Assembly (NCBI RefSeq): GCF_042686125.1
Contig: NZ_JBHUOV010000017.1
Coordinates: forward strand, 1 to 48,984
From: Oceanihabitans iliipiscarium
Lineage (GTDB): Bacteria; Bacteroidota; Bacteroidia; Flavobacteriales; Flavobacteriaceae
DNA: 48,984 bases
Reading direction: 5' to 3'
This document shows, one piece after another, positions 16,256 to 23,075 of the stretch. The translations under genes and the position numbers were made by a program. Below the pieces are notes generated by a model that had not been told where the DNA came from, did not search any database, and worked only from the letters and a program-made list of their open reading frames with translations. Every line of letters begins with the position of its first letter. Within the stretch, counting starts at the first letter, position 1.

Positions 16256-16588
16256 ATGACAAAAGATAATCCAACAAAAAGCGAAGAGCTTCAAGAGCTA
16301 ACACTTGCAGAAACCGTAGAACGTTTGTCTGCAGTAAACTATTCTTTTAAAGACATGGCGCTTTATGTTGGTATGAAAAAATCTGCCTTTATAAAAGAAG
16401 CGACCACAGAAGATTCTGCAATCTGGACTGCTATACAAAAAGGTAGATTAAAAGCACAATTTGAGATTGACGATAAATTGGCACAAAATGCCAAGTCCGG
16501 AAATATTACTGCAGCACAGATTTACAAAAAAAGCGCTGAGGATAAGCGTATTGAAAACCTAAAAGCACAGATATTTTATGGCGAATGA
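16256..16588 (+). CDS. terminase small subunit candidate (HTH-type)
   Basis: This is a 110-residue protein with an N-terminal helix-turn-helix-like stretch: ETVERLSAVNYSFKDMALYVGMKKSAFIKEA. A basic helical region and the ending QIYKKSAEDKRIENLKAQIF follow, a layout common to small terminase subunits that recognise phage DNA (compare the Terminase_2/gp27 type). It overlaps the next gene by 11 bases, and the large subunit follows one gene later. DNA recognition is inferred from the helix-turn-helix and the position. Confidence 0.6.
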   Translation: MTKDNPTKSEELQELTLAETVERLSAVNYSFKDMALYVGMKKSAFIKEATTEDSAIWTAIQKGRLKAQFEIDDKLAQNAKSGNITAAQIYKKSAEDKRIENLKAQIFYGE

Positions 16589-17216
16589 TTTACGAGATAT
16601 TAGTTTAGATGAAATCTATGATTTTATAGAGAATGGCGTTCCTGGAGAGGAAACTAGCGACACTATGGAATACATGTTGCTCATGGAGAAAGTACGAGGT
16701 ATGATGCTTCGTATTGACAAGTACGCGAGTAAAGATGCTATTGTAAATCATTTAATGAAAGTAGACAAATACTCCAGGTACTTTGCTACAAAACTCTACA
16801 ATCAAGCAGTAGAATACTTCTATTGCGACACAACTATAAGTAAAGCCGCCTGGCGCAACGTTTACGCAGAGCAAATGGAAAAGGTTGTGTCTTTTGCTAT
16901 TGGAGCCATGAAAGACACCTCAGACGCTTCTAAAGTGGCTAAAATGATTTTTGAAATGGGTAAACTGCGTCAATTAGACCAGCCTGACTTAGAAGACTTT
17001 CCAGAAGGCTTGTTTGACAGACCATTTAAGCTTTACACGATGGATCCTGAAAAAGTTGGAATACCAAAAGCAGACAGGCGTGAGGTTGCTGCTTTTATTG
17101 ATAGACTAACAGACCTTACAGAGCTTGAAAAAGATATTTTAAAACGTGAAGCTGGAGAGCTTCCGTTTAAAGCTTTTTTAGAACCATACGAAGATCCTCG
17201 CCATAATGAAGAATGA
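16578..17216 (+). CDS. packaging-associated protein between the terminase genes
   Basis: This is a 212-residue, mostly helical protein that overlaps its neighbours by 11 bases on each side, so it is translated with the terminase genes. It contains an acidic C-terminal half (QLDQPDLEDFPEGLFD) and the tail DLTELEKDILKREAGELPF. It could be a second small-terminase component or an adaptor. I recognise no defined family, and the call is by context. Confidence 0.5.
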   Translation: MANDLRDISLDEIYDFIENGVPGEETSDTMEYMLLMEKVRGMMLRIDKYASKDAIVNHLMKVDKYSRYFATKLYNQAVEYFYCDTTISKAAWRNVYAEQMEKVVSFAIGAMKDTSDASKVAKMIFEMGKLRQLDQPDLEDFPEGLFDRPFKLYTMDPEKVGIPKADRREVAAFIDRLTDLTELEKDILKREAGELPFKAFLEPYEDPRHNEE

Positions 17217-18894
17217 TTCTAATGTAGAATATAGATATGGAAATCCTGTTAAACAAATTATTGATTTAACAGCGCCTCAGCATTTACGAATTATTGCAGG
17301 TCGCGGAACTACCAAGACTACAGATATTTTAGCAGACAGGTCTATGGACTGTGTTTACGAAATGCCTAGGAGCGTTTTTGGCTTTGCTGCAGATACGTTT
17401 GTAAATGCCAAAGATAAAGTTATACCAAAACTCGTAGAGGGTTGGCGCGAATACAAAGGCTGGATTGAAGGGAAGCATTTTGTCATAGACGAACGGCCTC
17501 CTGCGCATTTTGATCTTCCATATACTCCAATCATTCGGTATAAAAATACGATATCCATTTACAATGGTTGTATTTTTAAATTAGGCTCGCTTGATCAACC
17601 TTCAGGTTTAGCAGGTGATTCTATTCAGCATTTATTTGGTGATGAAGTCAAGTATTTTGACAAGAAAGTGTTAGACATTATTATTCCTGCGCTTCGTGGG
17701 CATAGCAAGGTAAAGCATTCTCCTTTATGGCGTGGGACCACTTTTACTACAGATTTACCAAATATTAGTAAAAAGAACCATGACTGGATTATGGAAACGC
17801 GTGAAAACATGGATTTAGAGCGTGTTAAAATAGCGTTTCAAGCAGGTTGCATTTTAAATGAGATTAATCTTAAAATTAAACACGCTTACGATAAACGAAA
17901 TAAATCTGCTCTTAAAAAACTAATAAAACAGCGCGAGCGTTGGATGATACGCTGGTACACTGCTAGAAAACATACCACTTTTTTTATGGTTGTTTCTAGT
18001 TTAGTGAATTTAGATATTTTAACTCCAGACTATATTTTTGATCAACTTGAAAATTTAGGGTGGGAAGAGTTTAAGCAAAGTGTGCTTTCGTTTAAATCTG
18101 CTTTAGAAGATGGCGAAAAGTTCTATTCTGGTTTAGGTTCTCAGCATTTTTATAGCGATGGTATTCTTAATGAAGTAGTACAGCAAACAGGTATTAAAGA
18201 TGCAGCACCATTTACAAGCGAAATGTTGCGCTATGTAGATCCGCATGCACCATTAGAATGTGGTGTAGATTTTGGTAGAATGATTTCTATGCTTATAGGC
18301 CAAGACCATGGTTCTAAATATAGAATTGCGAAAGGTTTACACACGTTAGTTCCAAAAAGTTCGAAAGAACTAGGCGAAGCCTTTGTAACCTTTTTTGGTC
18401 CTCACGTTAACAAGCGGTTAGATATGTATTATGACAGATCTGGAAACCAATACAAAAGTAGTGGTAGAGATTGGGCTTCTGAAGTAAAAAAACATATTGA
18501 ATTTGATAAAAATGGACATAGTACAGGGTGGAAAGTGACTTTAAAAAGCTTAGGGCAGGCTACTATTTACCATGACGACGAGTTCTTTTTAATGAAGCAG
18601 TTGCTTTCTGGAAACGTTCCAGGATTACCACAGCTGTTAATAGACGAATACCAGTGTAGAGAATATAAGAGTTCTTTAGAATTATCTCGAATTATAGTTA
18701 AAAAAGACACTAGAACAGGTAGTAATCGTATTCATAAAGACAAAACAAGTGAGGATTTGCCATTAAAAAAACTACCTATGCAAAGTACTAACTTTAGTGA
18801 TGCTGGCAAGTACTTGTTGTATAGACCAAAATGGGTTAACATTGTTAAATATTCGAGAGAATGGCTACCTACAGGCTTAGAAGGGTTTAATTAA
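17206..18894 (+). CDS. terL: terminase large subunit
   Basis: This 562-residue protein is the ATPase and nuclease that packages DNA into the procapsid. The Walker A-like motif is AGRGTTKTT at residues 31-39, and Walker B is HLFGDE at 142-147. A coupling-motif-like GTTFTTDLPN segment lies near residue 177. The C-terminal RNase H-like nuclease begins at LECGVDFGRMISM, with the first acidic residue near 355. The order and length match the family. It is the most secure phage hallmark in the window. A terminator follows after 61 bases. Confidence 0.85.
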   Translation: MKNDSNVEYRYGNPVKQIIDLTAPQHLRIIAGRGTTKTTDILADRSMDCVYEMPRSVFGFAADTFVNAKDKVIPKLVEGWREYKGWIEGKHFVIDERPPAHFDLPYTPIIRYKNTISIYNGCIFKLGSLDQPSGLAGDSIQHLFGDEVKYFDKKVLDIIIPALRGHSKVKHSPLWRGTTFTTDLPNISKKNHDWIMETRENMDLERVKIAFQAGCILNEINLKIKHAYDKRNKSALKKLIKQRERWMIRWYTARKHTTFFMVVSSLVNLDILTPDYIFDQLENLGWEEFKQSVLSFKSALEDGEKFYSGLGSQHFYSDGILNEVVQQTGIKDAAPFTSEMLRYVDPHAPLECGVDFGRMISMLIGQDHGSKYRIAKGLHTLVPKSSKELGEAFVTFFGPHVNKRLDMYYDRSGNQYKSSGRDWASEVKKHIEFDKNGHSTGWKVTLKSLGQATIYHDDEFFLMKQLLSGNVPGLPQLLIDEYQCREYKSSLELSRIIVKKDTRTGSNRIHKDKTSEDLPLKKLPMQSTNFSDAGKYLLYRPKWVNIVKYSREWLPTGLEGFN

Positions 18895-18942
18895 TTTTTT
18901 ATATCTTTAGCTTGTAAATACTGACGAATGTTAGTTTTATCC

Positions 18943-18995
18943 GTGTCACCGATACAAAAACCAATGCTGAACCATTGGTTTTTTTTGTATATTTG
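18943..18995 (+). promoter_or_regulatory. GTGTCAC element and promoter between terminase and next gene
   Basis: GTGTCAC at 18943-18949 is followed after 20 bases by AACCATTG (18970-18977), which lies inside a terminator stem. A better -7 box, TATATTTG, lies at 18988-18995, just upstream of ATG 19014. Either the spacing rule holds, or this copy serves as an upstream activator site for the canonical box. Confidence 0.5.
18956..18986 (+). terminator. terminator hairpin after terL
   Basis: AAAAACCAATG (18956-18966) pairs with CATTGGTTTTT (18973-18983), and the T-run continues to 18986. This is a strong intrinsic terminator ending the terminase operon. Confidence 0.85.
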
Positions 18996-19013
18996 GGTAA
19001 ACCAAGAAAAGTT

Positions 19014-19751
19014 ATGAATCACGAAGAAGCCTTACTTCAGGAAAACTTTAAAAAACTAAAAGACAACAGTCTTGTTCTAGAAAGAAACAAAGAGCACGGA
19101 AAAAGCTATAATGTAGCTATCAAGCATATTTCAGGGAAAGTTTTTTGTAGTGGTTATCCTCGTTTAGATAATATTCCTAACTGGTTAGATGAACATATTG
19201 AAAAAGCTATTTGTTTATCTAAACAATATTTAGCAGGTGAATCCGGAAAACCATTTCATTTAAGTTTAAATGGTGATAAAATAGAAATTAATAGACCTTT
19301 AAATTTTAAGGAAAAATTAGCATTTGCCGAAGCGCTTGATGATTCTTCTAAATATGTCCATAAAATTGAGTTTCAAAACGGTTCTATAATAAAAGGTGAG
19401 TTTGTTGAAACAGGAAGTAAATTGAGAGGCAACTCTCCTATTCCAGAGCAAGAAATACCACATGAACAAAGTGTTTATTCTTTACACGTGATTACTGGGT
19501 TTCCAGAAAATGAAATAATGGATTTTTTAAGTGCGTCTGGATTAGGTTTTATGGAAGCTAAAACAAAATTAAAAACCTATGAAGCTTGTAATTTGCAGTT
19601 AAAGACCATCAACAGATTGTTAATTTTAGGGGAGTTGAAGTATGAGGAGAACACATGTATGAATCTTGATCTTTGTAAAATATGCCAAAAACCTGTTTCT
19701 GAAATGATAGGTAAAAATTGTAATCAATCACTCTGTATAAGGAATCGATAA
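19014..19751 (+). CDS. hypothetical protein with C-terminal cysteine cluster
   Basis: This is a 245-residue protein starting at ATG 19014; an in-frame TTG at 18975 lies in the terminator stem and is rejected. The N-terminal half is Lys/Glu-rich. Residues about 155-190 look like a UBA or helix-bundle motif (SVYSLHVITGFPENEIMDFLSASGLGFMEAKTKL). The C-terminus has NLDLCKICQKPVSEMIGKNCNQSLC, a possible zinc knuckle. Function is unknown. Being after the terminase and before inverted cargo, it may be accessory rather than structural. Confidence 0.55.
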   Translation: MNHEEALLQENFKKLKDNSLVLERNKEHGKSYNVAIKHISGKVFCSGYPRLDNIPNWLDEHIEKAICLSKQYLAGESGKPFHLSLNGDKIEINRPLNFKEKLAFAEALDDSSKYVHKIEFQNGSIIKGEFVETGSKLRGNSPIPEQEIPHEQSVYSLHVITGFPENEIMDFLSASGLGFMEAKTKLKTYEACNLQLKTINRLLILGELKYEENTCMNLDLCKICQKPVSEMIGKNCNQSLCIRNR

Positions 19752-19770
19752 CTTCTAAATTTCATAAGTA

Positions 19771-20151
19771 ATGAACAAGACATCAATTACATTACCAGAA
19801 TATACAGAAGCACAATTAGAGTTTATGAGTAAGCAATGGTTAGAATTAGCAAGAAAACAGCCTAGATATGAGCTTACTACATTTTTTGATTTTATAATGA
19901 AAGAATTCTATAAAAAATGTAATATTAATTATGAGCTATTGCAGGATTTACAGGAAAAAGAAGATGCTATTTTAGCTTATGAAAATAATTGGTATGACAC
20001 ACATGATTTAGATTTTATAGAGTCTAATTTGGATGAATATAAAGCAGTTCTAGAAAAATATAAGTTTATACTCCTAGAGCCTGACACTTCATATAATGAT
20101 TATGTGTTTAGTGAAGGACTTATAAAAATGAGAAACAAAAAAGCCGACTAA
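19771..20151 (+). CDS. hypothetical acidic protein
   Basis: This is a 126-residue acidic, aromatic-rich protein (EYTEAQLEFMSKQWLELARKQPRYEL...YENNWYDTHDLDFIESNLDEY). No domain is recognised. It starts 20 bases after the previous gene and ends inside a terminator shared with the convergent methyltransferase-like gene. Its four-base overlap with that gene shows how tightly the inverted block is inserted here. Confidence 0.5.
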   Translation: MNKTSITLPEYTEAQLEFMSKQWLELARKQPRYELTTFFDFIMKEFYKKCNINYELLQDLQEKEDAILAYENNWYDTHDLDFIESNLDEYKAVLEKYKFILLEPDTSYNDYVFSEGLIKMRNKKAD

Positions 20152-20162
20152 TTGTCGGCTTT
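20140..20162. terminator. bidirectional terminator between convergent genes
   Basis: AAAGCCGAC (20140-20148) pairs with GTCGGCTTT (20154-20162), with A-run and T-run flanks on both sides. It ends both the rightward gene at 20151 and the leftward block at 20148. Both stop codons lie within the hairpin. Confidence 0.85.
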
Positions 20163-20804
20163 TGTTTTATAGATAAATGGTGTTTTGGTTTTATGCCAAT
20201 CGTGGTTAATAATATAACTATTCCAGGGCTTATTATTTTGTAAGGTGTTCATGTGGTGCACTTCTCCTTTTAGGCCATGTATAGCCATATTAATACAGCA
20301 CATTTTAACGCATACGTGGTCTACGTCTTGAGCTATATAATAATTTCCTTTACAAATTTTATTTGCAGCTAGCAAGGTTCTGCCACTTCCTGCAGCACAA
20401 TCGTTAATATGGTTACCAAAGTCGTTTTCCTTTATGGTAAACTGCGCCATCATATCGCAAATTCCCTTAGGTGTAAAGAATTGGCCAAAACCTTGCTTTT
20501 TATAATTTCCTGCTAGTTCCTCGTAGTATTCGCCTAGAGGATCTATCCAATCTTCATCGCGTAGCGATTTTTCATAAATAATTAAAAGTGTTGCAAACAT
20601 TTTGGTTAAATTATTTATTTCGTCTTCGTCGTATTTCCTTATGGTATCTAAATACCACTCCTCTTGTGTTTGTCTGGCTAGACAGCAAATGACAAGGGTT
20701 AGGAAATCGTCGAAGACGCGCGATGCGTCGTGTCTTCTTGCTATGAAAGAAAAGAGAGAGTTTAACTCTCTCAAATGTTGCGGCGTGTTTTGTGTTTTAA
20801 GCAT
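20148..20804 (-). CDS. N6-DNA-methyltransferase-like protein lacking the catalytic NPPY motif
   Basis: This is a 218-residue protein. It has the HsdM/N6_Mtase lead-in GQFFTPKGICDMMAQF, SAM-binding motif I NDCAAGSGRTLLA, and the following acidic motif QDVDHVCVKMCCINMAIHG. An active N6-adenine enzyme should then show NPPF or NPPY, but the protein ends after KGEVHHMNTLQNNKPWNSY with no such motif. It may be a regulatory, SAM-binding or antirestriction decoy protein, or a natural truncation. It is the last gene of the leftward block and overlaps the preceding gene by eight bases. Confidence 0.7.
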   Translation of the reverse strand: MLKTQNTPQHLRELNSLFSFIARRHDASRVFDDFLTLVICCLARQTQEEWYLDTIRKYDEDEINNLTKMFATLLIIYEKSLRDEDWIDPLGEYYEELAGNYKKQGFGQFFTPKGICDMMAQFTIKENDFGNHINDCAAGSGRTLLAANKICKGNYYIAQDVDHVCVKMCCINMAIHGLKGEVHHMNTLQNNKPWNSYIINHDWHKTKTPFIYKTKADN

Positions 20805-21174
20805 CTTCTTTTTTTAGTGGTTCAACTTGTGCATTACTAAATAAATAAGCCAGACTAAAAAAACTGTATTCTTTGTCATCTTCTTGGCTATCTTTGTCTT
20901 TGGCTTTTCGTTTTTTGCTCCATATAAAAAATGCTTTTTCGCCTTTTTTAACTTTGTAGCCGAGTTTTTTCCATTGCCAAAAACCGTTAAATTCTTGGTG
21001 CGTTTTATTTGTTAACCAACTAATTAAAACACCGTTTACGGTTTCTTCTTCGGTTGCTCCTAGTTGTATTTGCTCTTTAGCATCAATGCTAATAGATTTT
21101 AGCAACTGTTTTTTTTGGTCTTTAGTGGTGCAATTTTGCATTGCTTCGTGTATTGTTGTTGTTGTTGTTGTCAT
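20797..21174 (-). CDS. ArdC N-terminal-domain-like ssDNA-binding protein
   Basis: This is a 125-residue protein from ATG 21174 (MTTTTTTIHEAM). Its core NGVLISWLTNKTHQEFNGFWQWKKLGYKVKKGEKAFFIWSKK matches the ArdC N-terminal pattern: Trp-rich, GxxVKKGEK, then beta strands. ArdC proteins bind single-stranded DNA and protect incoming DNA from restriction. Here the C-terminal zinc-protease half is absent. Position between a RadC-like gene and a methyltransferase-like gene suggests a small antirestriction or DNA-protection set. Confidence 0.65.
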   Translation of the reverse strand: MTTTTTTIHEAMQNCTTKDQKKQLLKSISIDAKEQIQLGATEEETVNGVLISWLTNKTHQEFNGFWQWKKLGYKVKKGEKAFFIWSKKRKAKDKDSQEDDKEYSFFSLAYLFSNAQVEPLKKEDA

Positions 21175-21187
21175 AATTGATAAATTT

Positions 21188-21643
21188 TTATAGAATGTTT
21201 TCATCTGCAAAACTGAAATAACTGTTTTCGGTTAAAATGAGATGGTCTAAAATTTTTATATCGAAATAACCTAAAGCTTTTTTAACTTTCTGCGTTAAGT
21301 TTTTGTCTGCTTGGCTTGGGATAAGTGTTCCGCTTGGGTGGTTGTGAACTAAAATAACGCCTACTGAAAGCGATTCTAAAGCGATTTTAGCAAGTATTCT
21401 AATATCTACTAAAGTGCCTGTTATACCTCCTCTACTAATGTGTACGAAATCCTCAATAATATTAGAATTGTTTAAGCATACTATATAAAAATCCTCTAAA
21501 ATAGAAATGGTATTACCATACATTTGACGGCTAAAAGCTTCTATATCTCGACTACAACTAATTTTAGTTTTTTCAATGGTTGAAGGCTCTCTAAATAGCG
21601 TTATTTTATTAACATTTGTTTTGTAAGGTCTGGATAAATTCAT
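21188..21643 (-). CDS. RadC-like JAB/MPN-domain protein
   Basis: This is a 151-residue protein carrying the JAMM-type metal site HNHPSGTLIPSQAD (residues about 99-112). It is preceded by RGGITGTLVDIRILAKIALESLSVGVILV, the standard RadC lead-in. It lacks the N-terminal helix-hairpin-helix part of full RadC, as do the short forms common in Bacteroidota mobile elements. A DNA-processing role for such short RadC proteins is suspected but unproven. It ends 13 bases before the ArdC-like start. Confidence 0.75.
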   Translation of the reverse strand: MNLSRPYKTNVNKITLFREPSTIEKTKISCSRDIEAFSRQMYGNTISILEDFYIVCLNNSNIIEDFVHISRGGITGTLVDIRILAKIALESLSVGVILVHNHPSGTLIPSQADKNLTQKVKKALGYFDIKILDHLILTENSYFSFADENIL

Positions 21644-21644
21644 C

Positions 21645-21869
21645 TTAAAAAATATATTCGTTTAACTCGCTTTCTTGCTCGTGTTCTTCTGTGAATTTAT
21701 CTGCTATGGCTTGCGCTTTATTAAATGCGCTTTTACATAATTCTTTAAAATAATTATAATCGTTATAATTAAAAACTTTTGAAAGCCCTCTATTATGTAA
21801 GATGCTTTTAACTTGCTCACTAATTTTAAAAGAATTACTTTTGTTTTTGTTGTTGGCTTGTGTTGTCAT
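21645..21869 (-). CDS. small hypothetical protein of the leftward block
   Basis: This is a 74-residue protein starting MTTQANNKNKS. Its leader and first codons match those of two other genes in this block. It has Ser, Lys and Asn at the N-terminus and a helical C-terminus (AQAIADKFTEEHEQESELNEYIF). Function is unknown. It is separated from the gene behind it by a terminator and from the RadC-like gene by one base. Confidence 0.5.
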   Translation of the reverse strand: MTTQANNKNKSNSFKISEQVKSILHNRGLSKVFNYNDYNYFKELCKSAFNKAQAIADKFTEEHEQESELNEYIF

Positions 21870-21884
21870 AAGTCATAAATTTTA

Positions 21885-21916
21885 AAAAAGCCTACTACCG
21901 CAAATAGTAGGCTTTT
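21885..21916 (-). terminator. terminator within the leftward block
   Basis: AAAAAGCCTACTA (21885-21897) pairs with TAGTAGGCTTTT (21905-21916). Read leftward, the stem ends in a T-run. It ends transcription of the 141-residue gene at 21934-22359 before the next four genes, so those may have their own promoter or rely on read-through. Confidence 0.8.
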
Positions 21917-21933
21917 ATCGTTGTTAGCTTTTT

Positions 21934-22359
21934 TTAAACTTGAAAGTTTAAAACTTCTTTTTCGGCTTTCTCTACTATTTGAGCAAATTCAGTTTCGACA
22001 AAACCTAAAATTTTATCTATAATAGCAGGATTGCGAAGCGTAAAACTGTAATTGCTTGCGCTTGAGAATTTCATTTGTGCGTTAGTGGTGTCATTTCCTG
22101 CCATGAAATGCGTTAATTCGTCATATTTTCCGCTAACTGCGTTAAACTTATCCGCTAAAATATTTAACGTTTCAAGTCTGTTTAGTCGACCTTTTGCAGT
22201 TGGTTTTAAAATCTCTTTAACGGTGGCTTTTGCAACATCTAATTTTACAACAGGTTCTTTTTTTAAAGTTGCTCCGTTTGTTTGTTGAGTTGCTTTTTTT
22301 GGTGCAACTGTTTTTTTTACATTTTTAGACGTTGTTGCGTCTTTCGTTTTTGTTGTCAT
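21934..22359 (-). CDS. hypothetical protein with basic N-terminus
   Basis: This is a 141-residue protein. Residues 1-45 are Lys/Thr/Ala-rich and probably disordered, or DNA-binding by charge (KNVKKTVAPKKATQQ). The rest is helical with an MKFSSASNYSFTLRNPAIIDKILGF core. The start region AAAnnnTTATGACAACA resembles that of two sister genes. No family is recognised. It is the first gene of the block, with a separate terminator, which suggests it is made at a different level from the RadC/ArdC set. Confidence 0.5.
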   Translation of the reverse strand: MTTKTKDATTSKNVKKTVAPKKATQQTNGATLKKEPVVKLDVAKATVKEILKPTAKGRLNRLETLNILADKFNAVSGKYDELTHFMAGNDTTNAQMKFSSASNYSFTLRNPAIIDKILGFVETEFAQIVEKAEKEVLNFQV

Positions 22360-22387
22360 AAGTGTATGATTTTTAATTAATTAACTT

Positions 22388-22395
22388 ATATAAAT
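22388..22395 (-). promoter_or_regulatory. possible -7 box for the leftward block
   Basis: Read leftward, TATATTTA is one base from the TAnnTTTG consensus and lies about 30 bases before the ATG at 22359. No clear -33 partner was found, so this is a weak call. Confidence 0.35.
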
Positions 22396-22404
22396 ATACA
22401 AAAA

Positions 22405-22427
22405 AAAGTCGTAATTATTACGACTTT
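22405..22427. terminator. hairpin upstream of the leftward block
   Basis: AAAGTCGTAA (22405-22414) and TTACGACTTT (22418-22427) form a perfect 10-bp stem with a three-base loop. It stands between no two coding genes, so it is either a terminator for an untranslated transcript from the right, a barrier shielding the block from the portal operon, or an operator. Confidence 0.5.
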
Positions 22428-22553
22428 AAAACATTTATTTGTTGTTTTTTCTTTTATTTAAAATCTCTCTAAATAGGACAAGTTTTTAAAAAAAAATATC
22501 AGAATATTGAGAAAATAAAAACAAAAAAAAATATAAATATCACGTTTATAGCG

Positions 22554-22648
22554 TTTTAACCTAGATTAAAAATCATGGTTAAAAGCGTGTAAAAGATTTC
22601 ACTCCGTCCCGCTGAGAACTGTATATGCAATTACACACGCTTTAAACC
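22554..22648. other. competing long stem-loops (switch-like RNA candidate)
   Basis: TTTTAACC (22554-22561) pairs perfectly with GGTTAAAA (22577-22584). The same GGTTAAAA, extended as GGTTAAAAGCGTGTAA (22577-22592), also pairs with TTACACACGCTTTAAACC (22631-22648) over about 16 bp with small mismatches. The two pairings exclude each other. The larger stem closes a 38-base loop. It could be an attenuator, a small RNA or a DNA cruciform for replication. Confidence 0.5.
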
Positions 22649-22716
22649 TTAGATATATGACGTTGACACTTGCATCCAACAAGTTAACTCGCTGAAAGCA
22701 ACCATATACTATATAT

Positions 22717-22736
22717 CATTATGTAACAACATAATG
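22717..22736. repeat. 20-base palindromic hairpin
   Basis: CATTATGT (22717-22724) and ACATAATG (22729-22736) flank a four-base AACA loop. Looser pairing of CTATA with TATAG extends it outward. No T-run follows, so an operator or cruciform site is more likely than a terminator. Confidence 0.5.
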
Positions 22737-22764
22737 TATGCTATAGAGCAGACACGGTGTTGTC

Positions 22765-22801
22765 GTGTCACAACAATAAGCGCCAACCATTATTATTATT
22801 G
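22765..22801 (+). promoter_or_regulatory. GTGTCAC-type phage promoter upstream of the portal operon
   Basis: GTGTCAC at 22765-22771 is followed after 22 bases by a TTG-ended box (ATTATTG, ending 22801). The predicted transcription start falls almost on the ATG at 22806, which would make the first gene leaderless, or else the next ATG (22836) is the true start. Confidence 0.55.
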
Positions 22802-22805
22802 CACT

Positions 22806-23075
22806 ATGAAAGTATACGAGGCTGTTAAACGAATGAGAGAGTTATCTAAGAATAATATTCCTTTTTCAATTACTTTCCTTACATGTAATACAACTAAGGA
22901 AGAGTCTAAAGGTGTTAGACATGTGCGCAAGTGTCTACTAAGAACAGGTTTGAATGAGCAGTATAGTGATAAGGCCAGGAGCCTAATAGGCTATGTAAAC
23001 CTAGATACATCAGAGAATAAAACATTTTATATACCGCTTCTTTTGAGGTTTAATAATATAGATATAGATGAATGA
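22806..23075 (+). CDS. hypothetical protein upstream of the portal gene
   Basis: This is an 89-residue protein from ATG 22806 (MKVYEAVKRMRELSK); an in-frame ATG at 22734 lies before the promoter and is rejected. It is basic at the N-terminus with beta strands in the middle (PFSITFLTCNTT, SLIGYVNL). It overlaps the portal gene by eight bases. Function is unknown. A small phage structural or DNA-contact protein is possible. Confidence 0.5.
   Translation: MKVYEAVKRMRELSKNNIPFSITFLTCNTTKEESKGVRHVRKCLLRTGLNEQYSDKARSLIGYVNLDTSENKTFYIPLLLRFNNIDIDE

Larger units (their letters stand above)
22428..22805. other. gene-free regulatory region between divergent blocks
   Basis: No coding region is supported here. 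The first part (22428-22550) is A/T tracts. After it come two competing stem-loops (22554-22648), a 20-base palindrome (22717-22736) and a GTGTCAC promoter (22765-22801). The divergent genes on both sides make this the most regulatory-looking intergenic region inside the phage. An origin of replication here is possible but not shown. Confidence 0.5.
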
